64,000 nucleotides of DNA from Pseudoxanthomonas daejeonensis. GTDB lineage: Bacteria > Pseudomonadota > Gammaproteobacteria > Xanthomonadales > Xanthomonadaceae. Position 1 is the first letter of the stretch, and every line of letters begins with the position of its first letter. Below the pieces are notes generated by a model that was not told the DNA's origin, searched no databases, and saw only the letters and a program-made list of their open reading frames with translations. This document shows, piece after piece, positions 11,893-20,127 of the stretch. The translations under genes were made by a program, and so were the position numbers. The DNA is taken from NCBI RefSeq assembly GCF_010093205.1, contig NZ_PDWN01000009.1, positions 62,001 to 126,000 on the forward strand, read 5' to 3'.

Positions 11893-12036
11893 TTTCCGGC
11901 GCAGGACCGTCGCCTACCGTCTCCTCGTCGTGGCGGGCGGCGGCGGTCCTGCCATCTACGTGGCTTCAAGTCGGGCCCGGCGTCGATAGCTCGATGCACC
12001 GCCGGAAGTCACCGCCCCCATCGGGCCAATGACGAC

Positions 12037-12125
12037 GGTCATTGTCACCACAGGCAGATTCGCGGCCCGTGCGGCGGTCCTAGCCTGAGTCCGGTCCAAT
12101 CCGGACCGGCGCCAGCCACACTGCC
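12037..12125 (+). promoter_or_regulatory. Conserved upstream region of the second small secreted paralogue
   Basis: Carries GGTCATTGTCACCACAGGCA, TAGCCTG 44 bases later, and the inverted repeat CCGGTCC-AATCC-GGACCGG before the ATG at 12126, matching the first copy at 11436-11526. The sequence between these elements has diverged, which suggests they are the functional parts. Confidence 0.5.
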
Positions 12126-12476
12126 ATGGATACCAAGCGTTTTCTCGCTGCCGCTTTCCTTGCGGGCATCGCCTTCGCGGCTACCGCCAACGAAGCCCCC
12201 GCGCTCACCACATGCATCGACCTGGGCCCGGACCGTGACATCACGCGCCACGGCAGCACGTCGTCCTTCAGCCTGCGCGACGGCGAAAGCTACTATCACG
12301 TCGAATTGCGTGGCGCCTGCCACTCGTTGGCTTCGGCCCGGTCGGTTTCGATAAGGTCCCAGGGTGTCGACAACCGCGTGTGCCCGAAGGGTACCCGGGT
12401 GCAGACCCGCTACGACATCTGCCAGGTGAAGCGGATCGAGGCGATCGGAGTTTCGCCTGCTGCGCACCCGCATTGA
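12126..12476 (+). CDS. Small secreted protein, paralogue 2 (DUF6491-like)
   Basis: Protein of 116 residues with a signal peptide ending near ATANEAPA and four cysteines in the same pattern as its upstream neighbour: TTCIDLGPDRDI, LRGACHSLA, NRVCPKGTRV and YDICQVKRIEA. It looks like an old tandem duplicate, since the layout is kept while many residues differ. It lacks the basic tail of copy 1. Function unknown; a periplasmic or secreted location is predicted. It converges on clpA. Confidence 0.75.
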   Translation: MDTKRFLAAAFLAGIAFAATANEAPALTTCIDLGPDRDITRHGSTSSFSLRDGESYYHVELRGACHSLASARSVSIRSQGVDNRVCPKGTRVQTRYDICQVKRIEAIGVSPAAHPH

Positions 12477-12546
12477 ACCCGCGGACCATGGCTGCCGCTG
12501 GGTACGAGGCGTGGGACATTCCGGTCGCCGCGCATGCTGGCCACTA

Positions 12547-12576
12547 GCGCGCCGGGGCTCTCGCCACCCGGCGCGC
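12547..12576. terminator. GC-rich hairpin between convergent genes
   Basis: GCGCGCCGGG and CCCGGCGCGC form a perfect 10-base stem with a 10-base loop, between the stop of the second secreted paralogue and the stop of clpA. No T run follows on either strand, so termination is only suggested by position. Confidence 0.4.
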
Positions 12577-12584
12577 GCGCAGGG

Positions 12585-14870
12585 TCACACTGTCGCGGGC
12601 AACAGCCGTTCCGGTTCGGAGTGGCTCTCCACCACGAGCACCCCATCGACGACGTCGATGTCGACCCGGCCACCGTCGACCAGCTTGCCGAACAGCAGTT
12701 CGTCGGCCAGAGGGCGCTTGATCTTGTCCTGGATCACACGCGCCATCGGCCGGGCGCCCATCAGCGGGTCGAAGCCGTGCTGCGCCAGCCACTCGCGGGC
12801 GGTCGGCGAAGCCGACAGGGCCACGTGCTTCTCGTTGAGCTGCATTTCCAGCTCGATCAGGAACTTATCGACCACGCGCAGGATGTGTTCGAAGCCCAGC
12901 GGCTGGAACTGCACCACCGCGTCGAGGCGGTTGCGGAACTCGGGGCTGAAACCGCGGCGGATCGCTTCCATCGCGTCGGTCGAGTGATCCTGCCGGGTGA
13001 AGCCGATCGAACGCCGCGACGCCTGCGCCGCCCCTGCATTGGTGGTCATCACGATCACCACGTTCTTGAAGTTCGCTTCGCGCCCGTTGGTGTCGGTCAG
13101 CACGCCGCGGTCCATGACCTGCAGCAGGATGTTGAAGATGTCCGGGTGCGCCTTCTCGACCTCATCCAGCAGCAGCACGCAGTGCGGCGTCTTGACGATC
13201 TTCTCGGTCAGCAGGCCGCCCTGGTCGAAACCGACATAGCCCGGAGGCGCGCCAATCAGGCGCGACACCGAGTGCGGTTCCATGTACTCGGACATGTCGA
13301 AGCGGACCAGTTCGATGCCCAGCTGCAACGCCAGCTGCTTGGTCACTTCGGTCTTGCCCACGCCGGTGGGCCCGGCGAACAGGAAGTTGCCGATCGGCTT
13401 GTCCGGGTTGGCCAGGCCGCTGCGCGCCAGCTTGATCGCCGAGGCCAGGGTCTCGATCGCCGGATCCTGGCCGAAGATCACCATCTTCAGGTTGCGCTCC
13501 AGGTGCTGGAGCACGTCCTTGTCGGTGGCGCTGACCTGCTTGGCAGGGATCCGCGCCATCTTGGCGACGATGGTCTCGATCTCCTCGACGTCGATCAGCT
13601 CCTTGCGCGTGCTGGGCGGCAGCAGGCGCTGGCGCGCGCCGGCTTCGTCGATCACGTCGATGGCCTTGTCGGGCAGCAGCCGGTCGGCGATGTGCTTGAC
13701 CGACAGCTCCACGGCCGCCTGCAGCGCCTCGTCGGCGTAGGTGACGCCATGGTGGGCCTCGTAACGGGGCTTGAGGCCCTGCAGGATCTCGTAGGTCTCG
13801 CCCACGGTCGGTTCGACGATGTCGATCTTCTGGAAGCGGCGGGCCAGCGCCCGGTCCTTCTCGAAGATGCCGCGGTACTCCTGGAACGTGGTCGAGCCAA
13901 TGCAGCGCAGCTCGCCGGACGCCAGTGCCGGCTTGATCAGGTTGGAGGCATCCATGGTGCCGCCGGAGGCCGAGCCGGCACCGATGATGGTGTGGATCTC
14001 GTCGATGAACAGGATCGCGCCGGGGATCTTCCTGATCGACGAAAGCACGCCCTTCAGGCGCTTCTCGAAGTCGCCGCGATACTTGGTCCCGGCCACCAGC
14101 GCGCCCAGGTCCAGTGCGTAGATCACCGCATCCGACAGCACGTCCGGGACCTCGCCTTCGACGATCCGCTTGGCCAGGCCCTCGGCGATCGCGGTCTTGC
14201 CCACGCCGGCCTCGCCCACGTACAGCGGGTTGTTCTTGCGCCGGCGGCACAGCACCTGGATGGTGCGCTCGATCTCGTCGGCGCGGCCGACCAGCGGGTC
14301 GATCTTGCCGATCCGCGCCTGTTCGTTGAGGTTGGTGGCGTACTCGGCCAGGGCATCGGTCTTGCCGTCGCCCTCGCCGGCCTCGGCCTTGCCCTCGCCG
14401 TCGCTCGGCGCCGACGAGCCGCTGTCCTGTTCGTCGCCGAGCTTGGCGATGCCATGGGACAGGTAATTGACGACGTCCAGCCGGGTGACGTCCTGCTGGG
14501 TCAGGAAATAGACCGCGTGCGAATCCTTCTCGCCGAAGATGGCCACCAGCACGTTGGCGCCGGTCACCTCCTTCTTGCCGGAGGACTGCACGTGGTAGAC
14601 GGCCCGCTGCAGCACGCGCTGGAATCCGAGCGTGGGCTGGGTGTCGCGGCCGTCGTCTTCGGCCAGGCGCGAGACGGACGCCTCGATGGCCTGGTCGAGC
14701 TCGCCGCGCAGGCGGACAGAATCGGCCCCGCACGCCCTGAGCACGGCCTGGGCGGAAGGATTGTCGAGCAGCGCCAGCAACAGGTGCTCGACGGTCATGA
14801 ATTCATGACGTGCTTCTCGAGCGCGCTTGTAGCACTGGCCGATGGTCTGTTCGAGGTCTTTGCTGAACAT
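12585..14870 (-). CDS. clpA: ATP-dependent Clp protease ATP-binding subunit ClpA
   Basis: Unfoldase of 761 residues that feeds substrates to ClpP. It has an N-terminal Clp repeat domain (residues 1 to 145), a linker rich in Glu/Ala/Gly, AAA+ module 1 with GEAGVGKT near residue 218 and [12 protein letters not shown], and module 2 with GPTGVGKTE near residue 500 and [13 protein letters not shown]. The [13 protein letters not shown] pore-loop region is typical of ClpA and no ClpB middle domain is present. It follows clpS on the same strand, and the ClpS adaptor binds the N domain. Confidence 0.97.
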   Translation of the reverse strand: MFSKDLEQTIGQCYKRAREARHEFMTVEHLLLALLDNPSAQAVLRACGADSVRLRGELDQAIEASVSRLAEDDGRDTQPTLGFQRVLQRAVYHVQSSGKKEVTGANVLVAIFGEKDSHAVYFLTQQDVTRLDVVNYLSHGIAKLGDEQDSGSSAPSDGEGKAEAGEGDGKTDALAEYATNLNEQARIGKIDPLVGRADEIERTIQVLCRRRKNNPLYVGEAGVGKTAIAEGLAKRIVEGEVPDVLSDAVIYALDLGALVAGTKYRGDFEKRLKGVLSSIRKIPGAILFIDEIHTIIGAGSASGGTMDASNLIKPALASGELRCIGSTTFQEYRGIFEKDRALARRFQKIDIVEPTVGETYEILQGLKPRYEAHHGVTYADEALQAAVELSVKHIADRLLPDKAIDVIDEAGARQRLLPPSTRKELIDVEEIETIVAKMARIPAKQVSATDKDVLQHLERNLKMVIFGQDPAIETLASAIKLARSGLANPDKPIGNFLFAGPTGVGKTEVTKQLALQLGIELVRFDMSEYMEPHSVSRLIGAPPGYVGFDQGGLLTEKIVKTPHCVLLLDEVEKAHPDIFNILLQVMDRGVLTDTNGREANFKNVVIVMTTNAGAAQASRRSIGFTRQDHSTDAMEAIRRGFSPEFRNRLDAVVQFQPLGFEHILRVVDKFLIELEMQLNEKHVALSASPTAREWLAQHGFDPLMGARPMARVIQDKIKRPLADELLFGKLVDGGRVDIDVVDGVLVVESHSEPERLLPATV

Positions 14871-14994
14871 GGTGGACTCCGGCGGTATGCCAACAATATG
14901 CGGCCTGTTACCCGGAATTCCACAACCCCCTCGGATCGCTGCGTTCAGCCTGCGGCACGCCGGGGCGACCGGGCCCTCCGGCCCGGCAGGCCGC

Positions 14995-15315
14995 TCAGGC
15001 CTTTTCCATGCTGCACAGCAAGGGATGCTGGTTCATCCGCGAGAATTCATTGACCTGGGCGACCTTGGATTCGGCCACTTCCCGCGTGAAGACGCCGCAG
15101 ACGCCGCGGCCGCGGGTATGCACGTGGAGCATCACCTGGGTGGCCCGTTCCATGTCCAGGGCGAAGAACTGCTGCAGCACCGCCACGACGAAGTCCATGG
15201 GGGTGTAATCGTCGTTGAGCAGGACCACCTGGTACATCGGCGGTGGCGCGACTTCGGGCTTGCCCGGATCGACCAGGGTCCCGTGTTCGTGTTCGTGTCG
15301 GGGGGTGTGGGGCAT
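14995..15315 (-). CDS. clpS: ClpS adaptor protein
   Basis: Adaptor of 106 residues, the E. coli length, that delivers N-end-rule substrates to ClpAP. The core has [17 protein letters not shown], which includes the DD and Met of the N-degron pocket, and [16 protein letters not shown] with the conserved histidine. I chose ATG 15315; the longer open frame to 15414 adds residues not seen in ClpS. clpA follows after 124 bases, and together with nearby aat the pathway is complete here apart from clpP. Confidence 0.96.
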   Translation of the reverse strand: MPHTPRHEHEHGTLVDPGKPEVAPPPMYQVVLLNDDYTPMDFVVAVLQQFFALDMERATQVMLHVHTRGRGVCGVFTREVAESKVAQVNEFSRMNQHPLLCSMEKA

Positions 15316-15412
15316 GGCCGCGATTATAACGGTCGCCTGCCGATGGACTCGATCGCGCTGGCTGCCGGACAATACCGTCGCGCCACCATCACAACTCAAA
15401 CCAGGGATTCCC

Positions 15413-15904
15413 ATGTCGCTGCGTCGCCTCGCCGTCCTGCTCCTGCTGGTCCTCCTCCCGCTTTCCGCCCTCGCAGCACCGAAAGCCGATCCGTCGGTAG
15501 CCGCAATGCTCGACGAGCTGGGCTACAAATACGAAGTGGATGGCGATGGTGATTACAAGATGATCATGGCCCTCGAGGGCAAGGACAACGCCGAGCGCAG
15601 CCAGCTGGTATTCGTCCGTTCGCCGGTGGAGACCTATGGCAGCCATCGCATCCGCGAGATCTGGTCGCCCGCCTACAAGTCCAGCGGCGCCTTCCCGGGG
15701 CCGGTCGCCAACCGGCTGCTGGAAGCGTCGAACGACCTCAAGCTCGGCGCCTGGGTCAAGCACAACGGGCATGCGCTGCTCGTGGTGAAGCTCGACGCCG
15801 CAGCCGGTGCCGAGGCGCTGGACCAGGCGATCAACGCCGCGGTGACCAGCGCCGACGAAATGGAGCGGGAACTGGCTGGCGACCCCGACAGCGACGAGTT
15901 CTGA
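15413..15904 (+). CDS. Secreted protein of unknown function (YbjN-like)
   Basis: Protein of 163 residues with a clear signal peptide ([14 protein letters not shown]). The mature part ([23 protein letters not shown], then [24 protein letters not shown]) has the alpha-beta look of YbjN and type III chaperone-like folds and ends in an acidic tail. The first in-frame ATG giving the signal peptide is 15413. It diverges from clpS, and the Nudix gene starts four bases after its stop, so the two may be co-transcribed. The role is not known. Confidence 0.7.
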   Translation: MSLRRLAVLLLLVLLPLSALAAPKADPSVAAMLDELGYKYEVDGDGDYKMIMALEGKDNAERSQLVFVRSPVETYGSHRIREIWSPAYKSSGAFPGPVANRLLEASNDLKLGAWVKHNGHALLVVKLDAAAGAEALDQAINAAVTSADEMERELAGDPDSDEF

Positions 15905-15908
15905 GCCG

Positions 15909-16367
15909 TTGGCCACCCTGCCCGTCCGCGATTGGCATCCCGACGTGACCGTGGCGAGCGTGGTCGTCCGTGACGGGCGCCTGTTGCAGGTCGAAGAGCG
16001 CATCGAGGGTCGCCTGGTCCTGAACCAGCCGGCCGGCCACCTCGAGCCGGGCGAGACCCTGGCCGAGGGGGCGGTGCGCGAGACCCTCGAGGAAACCGGC
16101 TGGGAGATCGCCGTGGAGGCCTTCATCGGCACCTACCAGTGGACCGCGCCGGGCGGGCAGCAGTACCTGCGGTTCGCCTTTGCCGGCCGGGCAGTGGCCC
16201 ATGATCCGTCACGCCGGCTGGACGAGGGCATCGAGCGTGCCGTCTGGCTGACGCCGGCCGAACTGCGCGCGCGGGCCGGCGACCACCGCAGCCCGCTGGT
16301 CTGGCAGGTCGCCGCCGACTGGCTGGCCGGGCGGCGCCATCCGCTGTCGCTGGTGCAGGCGCTGTGA
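15909..16367 (+). CDS. nudJ: Nudix hydrolase, NudJ-like
   Basis: Protein of 152 residues with a complete Nudix box, [20 protein letters not shown] followed by TGW, starting near residue 43. In E. coli NudJ hydrolyses HMP-PP and nucleoside di/triphosphates and is encoded just before mnmA-hflD, the same order as here. No ATG is available. The start is likely TTG 15909, four bases after the previous stop. The substrate is inferred from synteny and length, not from specific residues. Confidence 0.85.
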   Translation: MATLPVRDWHPDVTVASVVVRDGRLLQVEERIEGRLVLNQPAGHLEPGETLAEGAVRETLEETGWEIAVEAFIGTYQWTAPGGQQYLRFAFAGRAVAHDPSRRLDEGIERAVWLTPAELRARAGDHRSPLVWQVAADWLAGRRHPLSLVQAL

Positions 16368-16395
16368 CCCTGCCGGCCTGCATGGAGGCCTGTCG

Positions 16396-17496
16396 ATGAG
16401 CGCGCCGCGCACGGTGGTCGGCGTGTCCGGTGGCGTCGACTCCTCGGTGGCCGCCTGGCTGCTGGCCCGCTCCGGCGAGTCCATCGCGGGCCTGTTCATG
16501 CAGAACTGGGACGACGACGGCAGCGGAGAGTGCCGTGCCGAGGAGGATCGCCGCGATGCGGTCGCCGTCTGCGGCCGGCTCGGCATCCCGTTCCACTTCC
16601 GCGACTTCTCGAAACAGTACTGGGCCGGCGTGTTCGAGCACTTCCTGGCCGAATACGCCGCCGGGCGCACGCCCAACCCGGACGTGCTGTGCAACCGCGA
16701 GGTCAAGTTCAAGCACTTCCTGGACGCGGCCCGCGAGCTGGGAGCCGAACGCATCGCCACCGGCCACTACGCGCAGGTCGTCGAATCCGGCGGCCGCTGG
16801 CGGCTGCTGCGCGGCGCCGACCGCGACAAGGACCAGAGCTACTTCCTGCACCAGCTCGGCCAGGCCCAGCTGGCCGCCACCGTCTTCCCGATCGGCCACC
16901 TGCCCAAGGCGCAGGTGCGCCAGATGGCGCGCGAAGCAGGGCTTGCCAACCATGCCAAGAAGGACTCGACCGGCATCTGTTTCATCGGCGAGCGCGATTT
17001 CCGCGAATTCCTCGGCCGCTACCTGCCGGCACAGCCGGGCGAGATCCGAGATCCGGACGGGGTGCGGATCGGCATGCACCCGGGCGTCTTCTACTTCACC
17101 CTCGGCCAGCGCGAGGGCCTGAACATCGGCGGCGTGCGCGGCCGGCAGGCGGCGCCGTGGTACGTGGTCGGCAAGGACGTGGCGGGCAACGTCCTCTATG
17201 TCGACCAGGACCGCGACAGTCCGTGGCTGCAGTCGCACGCGCTGCGCAGCGAGGCGATGCACTGGGTCGAGGGCGCACCGCCGGCGACCACGTTCGACTG
17301 CACCGCGCAGGTCCGCTACCGGCAGCAGGAAGAACCCTGCCACGTGCGCGTCGAGGAGGACGGCAGCGTCTCGGTGCGATTCGTGCGCGCCCAGCGTGCA
17401 GCCACGCCCGGACAGTCGCTGGTGCTCTACGACGGCGTGGCGTGCCTGGGCGGTGCCGTGATCGATTCCACCGACGCACCGTCGCCGGGGCGCTAG
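16396..17496 (+). CDS. mnmA: tRNA-specific 2-thiouridylase MnmA
   Basis: Enzyme of 366 residues that thiolates U34 of Lys, Glu and Gln tRNAs. The PP-loop is [15 protein letters not shown] near residue 8. The two catalytic cysteines are in [12 protein letters not shown] and [10 protein letters not shown], and the C-terminal substrate region has [12 protein letters not shown]. The length is normal. It lies between the Nudix gene and hflD, the gene order known from E. coli. Confidence 0.97.
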   Translation: MSAPRTVVGVSGGVDSSVAAWLLARSGESIAGLFMQNWDDDGSGECRAEEDRRDAVAVCGRLGIPFHFRDFSKQYWAGVFEHFLAEYAAGRTPNPDVLCNREVKFKHFLDAARELGAERIATGHYAQVVESGGRWRLLRGADRDKDQSYFLHQLGQAQLAATVFPIGHLPKAQVRQMAREAGLANHAKKDSTGICFIGERDFREFLGRYLPAQPGEIRDPDGVRIGMHPGVFYFTLGQREGLNIGGVRGRQAAPWYVVGKDVAGNVLYVDQDRDSPWLQSHALRSEAMHWVEGAPPATTFDCTAQVRYRQQEEPCHVRVEEDGSVSVRFVRAQRAATPGQSLVLYDGVACLGGAVIDSTDAPSPGR

Positions 17497-17666
17497 GACG
17501 CCCTTTTCTCTCTGCCGCTGGCGATATGGAGGGCGATCGGCGCCAGGCGCGGGACGAACGTCACACTGCGGCGCCGCATTTCCTCGCCCGCCACCTGCGA
17601 CGCCCGCTGCGCTCGCGATCGGGCATGGGCGCGGCCGCGGTCGCAACCGCCGGTTAGAATGGACGC

Positions 17667-18278
17667 ATGACTTCTCCCTACGATGATCGCGTGCTGGCGC
17701 TGGCCGGCCTGGCCCAGGCGCTGCAACAGGTACGCCGTATCGCCGAGACCGGCCAGAGTGAAACCGGCGCCGCCCGCCCGGTGCTGGACAGCGTGTTCCG
17801 CATCGATGCCGACTCCACCGCCCAGATCTACGGCGGCGTGCGCACGCTCGAACCCGGCCTGCGCGTGCTCGCCGACTACCTCGGCAGCCGTGGCGACGAC
17901 CCGATGCTGCCGCGGCTGGCGTGGGCCACGATCCAGCTCGAGCGCCGGTTCACCGGCGAGCCCAACACCCTGGCCGCGGTGGCCAACGGCATCGCCGCGA
18001 TCGCCCCGCAGGCCGAAGAACACGACAGCACCCATCCGGAGGTGCTGGCCGCGCTGGGCGGGCTGTATGCGGACACCATCAGCCACCTGCGGCCGCGGAT
18101 CATGGTCCAGGGCAACCCGCACTACCTCGGCCAGCCCGGCGTGGTCTCGGAAATACGCGCCCTGCTGCTGGCCGCGGTGCGCTCGGCGCTGCTGTGGCGC
18201 CAGCTCGGCGGCCACCCGTGGCAGTTCCTGCTCGCCCGCCGGGCGATGATGGAAGCGGTCGGCGGACAGCTGCGCTGA
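17667..18278 (+). CDS. hflD: HflD, high-frequency lysogenization protein homologue
   Basis: Peripheral membrane protein of 203 residues. In E. coli HflD affects lambda CII and is encoded between mnmA and purB. Here the family pattern is seen in [35 protein letters not shown] and the C-terminal [21 protein letters not shown]. purB does not follow; a chemoreceptor gene does. A TAGAAT lies directly upstream (17655-17660), only six bases before the ATG. Confidence 0.92.
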   Translation: MTSPYDDRVLALAGLAQALQQVRRIAETGQSETGAARPVLDSVFRIDADSTAQIYGGVRTLEPGLRVLADYLGSRGDDPMLPRLAWATIQLERRFTGEPNTLAAVANGIAAIAPQAEEHDSTHPEVLAALGGLYADTISHLRPRIMVQGNPHYLGQPGVVSEIRALLLAAVRSALLWRQLGGHPWQFLLARRAMMEAVGGQLR

Positions 18279-18312
18279 GCACGCTACCGGCGCGTGAAGG
18301 CGCCGGTCGTGC

Positions 18313-18339
18313 TAAAGCCCCCCGGGCTGCGGCCGATAC
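18313..18339 (+). promoter_or_regulatory. Sigma-28 (FliA) promoter of the chemoreceptor-like gene
   Basis: TAAAGCCC and GCCGATAC separated by 11 bases, a close match to the flagellar sigma-28 consensus. The -10 ends 28 bases before the ATG. This ties the gene to the late flagellar regulon although it lies 10 kb from the flagellar cluster. Confidence 0.75.
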
Positions 18340-18367
18340 TGCGAACGTAGCTCCGCAGAGATCGCCC

Positions 18368-19561
18368 ATGGACCCCCGACTGATTATCCGCATGGCAGCA
18401 CCGCTGGTGCTGACACTCCTCACCCCTCTCGCCATCGGCTTTGACTGGCCGCCTGCGGTGCGCTGGGCCATCCTGACGACCCTTACCCTGAGCTGGTTCG
18501 GCTTCGCGGCATGGCTGCTGTTGCGCGGGGCCGGCACGCCGGCGCGCTCGCCCGAACACCAGCGCGTCCTGCGCGAGCAGGAACAGCTGCTCGGCGACCT
18601 GCGCAGCTTCGTCGGCAAGGAAATCGACGGTTCGCGCCACGAGGTCGAACGCGCCCGTGAACTGATCCGCCAGGCCGTTGCCGGGCTGGGTGGCAGCTTC
18701 GATGCGATGAACCGCAAGTCGCGCCAGCAGGGATCGGCGATGGCCCGGATCATCGCCGACCAGGACGGCGCCGGCGGCGTGGATGTCGCCCGCTTCGCCC
18801 AGCACGCCAGCTCGCGCATGGAGCAACTGGTGGAGGCGCTGGAACAGGTCGCCGGGCAGAGCACCGTCACCGTGCAGCACATCGACCAGATGGCCCAGCA
18901 CCTCGACGGCATCTTCGCCCTGCTGGAAGACGTCAAGTCGATCGCCGACCAGACCAATCTGCTGGCGTTGAACGCAGCGATCGAAGCGGCCCGCGCCGGC
19001 GAGGCCGGGCGTGGCTTCGCGGTGGTCGCCGACGAGGTGCGCAACCTCTCCGAGCGGTCGACCACCTTCAACGAGCAGATCCGCAAGCTCGCGCACAGTT
19101 CCAAGGACGCGATCCAGAAGGTCCGCGAAACGGTCACGCAGATGGCCTCGCGCGACCTGGACCGCTCCCGCGAAGCCCGTGCCGAAGCCGCGCAGATGCT
19201 GCAGAACGTCGCGGCGATCAACAGTTCGCTGGGCGATGGCATGCGCGAGATCTCCGAATGCGGCCGTGCCATCGACGGCTCCGTCGCCGAAGCGGTGCGC
19301 GCCCTGCAGTTCGAGGACATCGCCACCCAGGCCCTGGGCGGCGCACACGTGCACCTGGACCGCCTCGATGCGATCAACCGCGAAGCGCTGGCCCTGCAGG
19401 AGCTGCTCCATCGCAGCAACGGCGCGGCCGACGAGGATGTGATGCGCGCATTGCAGCGCCTGGGCCAGCGCCTGCGCGACCTGCGCGGCGACTGGGAGCA
19501 GCCGCCGCACAAGCCGGTCGCCCAGCAGAGCATGGGTGCCGGTACCGTCGAGCTGTTCTGA
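18368..19561 (+). CDS. Methyl-accepting chemotaxis-like protein with minimal periplasmic part
   Basis: Protein of 397 residues. Two hydrophobic segments near residues 8 to 27 and 33 to 52 are split by only a few residues, so there is almost no periplasmic sensor and no clear HAMP domain. The signalling hairpin is intact: [20 protein letters not shown] followed by [18 protein letters not shown] near residue 200. Long coiled-coil helices flank it. Such receptors sense cytoplasmic or membrane cues, or act through other receptors. A sigma-28 promoter precedes it. The ATG at 18368 is the first that includes the membrane segments. Confidence 0.88.
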   Translation: MDPRLIIRMAAPLVLTLLTPLAIGFDWPPAVRWAILTTLTLSWFGFAAWLLLRGAGTPARSPEHQRVLREQEQLLGDLRSFVGKEIDGSRHEVERARELIRQAVAGLGGSFDAMNRKSRQQGSAMARIIADQDGAGGVDVARFAQHASSRMEQLVEALEQVAGQSTVTVQHIDQMAQHLDGIFALLEDVKSIADQTNLLALNAAIEAARAGEAGRGFAVVADEVRNLSERSTTFNEQIRKLAHSSKDAIQKVRETVTQMASRDLDRSREARAEAAQMLQNVAAINSSLGDGMREISECGRAIDGSVAEAVRALQFEDIATQALGGAHVHLDRLDAINREALALQELLHRSNGAADEDVMRALQRLGQRLRDLRGDWEQPPHKPVAQQSMGAGTVELF

Positions 19562-19562
19562 G

Positions 19563-19883
19563 ATGGAGCACTACGGGATGCCGCCGCGCGATACCGGTGC
19601 GGCCCTCCCCGCCAAGCCCCGGCCCCTAGCCGGGGCCTTGGCCTTTGCCGGCAGCGAGGCGGCCATGGGAGCCGCCCCTGTCCCGGCTCCCGATCAGTCG
19701 GTGGCCACCGCGAACGCCGGGAGTGAAGCTGCCTCCCCCGCCGCCCGCAAGGCGGTCCTGTCCCGCCTGGAGCAGCTCGCCAACGACGAGATCGGAGCGG
19801 CACGGGCGCTGGTGGAAGCGAAGCAGATGGCCGACGTGCTGGCCGCCTGCATCGATTGGGACCTGGACTCCTCGACCGGCTGA
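19563..19883 (+). CDS. Small hypothetical protein after the chemoreceptor
   Basis: Open frame of 106 residues starting one base after the receptor stop. The first half is Pro/Ala-rich and contains a hairpin-forming sequence, so the real start may be ATG 19665 (GAGG nearby), giving 72 residues. The C-terminal half (VLSRLEQLANDEIGAARALVEAKQ) is a plausible amphipathic helix. No family recognised. A small cytoplasmic partner of the chemoreceptor is possible but only by position. Confidence 0.45.
   Translation: MEHYGMPPRDTGAALPAKPRPLAGALAFAGSEAAMGAAPVPAPDQSVATANAGSEAASPAARKAVLSRLEQLANDEIGAARALVEAKQMADVLAACIDWDLDSSTG
19614..19639 (+). terminator. GC-rich hairpin after the chemoreceptor gene
   Basis: AAGCCCCGGC and GCCGGGGCCTT form a stem of at least nine pairs around CCCTA. 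It lies 53 bases after the receptor stop, inside the first part of the small open frame, and no T run follows. It could attenuate transcription or simply be coding sequence. Confidence 0.35.
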
Positions 19884-20046
19884 GGCTTCGGCAGGCTGAC
19901 GCCGTCATCGCAACGCGCCAGGCGCGCGCCGCCTGCAGCCTGCACTGCCCCCAGTTGCAACGCGTGCCCCGGGAAAGCCTCAGGCGTCCTCGCGACGCTG
20001 ACGTGACCGGGCCTGCGCACCTGCGCAGATCGGCTTCAGTACCGTC

Positions 20047-20060
20047 CACGTGATCACGTG
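20047..20060. repeat. Perfect 14-base palindrome CACGTGATCACGTG
   Basis: A self-complementary 14-mer in the gap after the small hypothetical gene, 20 bases outside the terminator of the minus-strand GGDEF-EAL gene. It could be a protein-binding operator. No promoter is visible next to it. The remaining gap from 19884 holds nothing else I can identify. Confidence 0.4.
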
Positions 20061-20080
20061 ACCTCCAGATCCCTTCCACG

Positions 20081-20105
20081 AAAAAAGGGCCGCCACCGGC
20101 AGCCC
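20081..20105 (-). terminator. Intrinsic terminator of the GGDEF-EAL gene
   Basis: On the minus strand GGGCTGCC and GGCGGCCC pair (one G-T pair) around a GGT loop and are followed by six T. It lies just beyond the stop codon of the gene at 20128. Confidence 0.85.
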
Positions 20106-20127
20106 CTTCCAGATCCCGGGGGAGTCC

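Noticed and set aside
12534-15053. 839-residue plus-strand open frame
   Set aside because: It is the antisense of clpA, whose motifs are intact on the minus strand. The composition is the typical shadow of a GC-rich gene.
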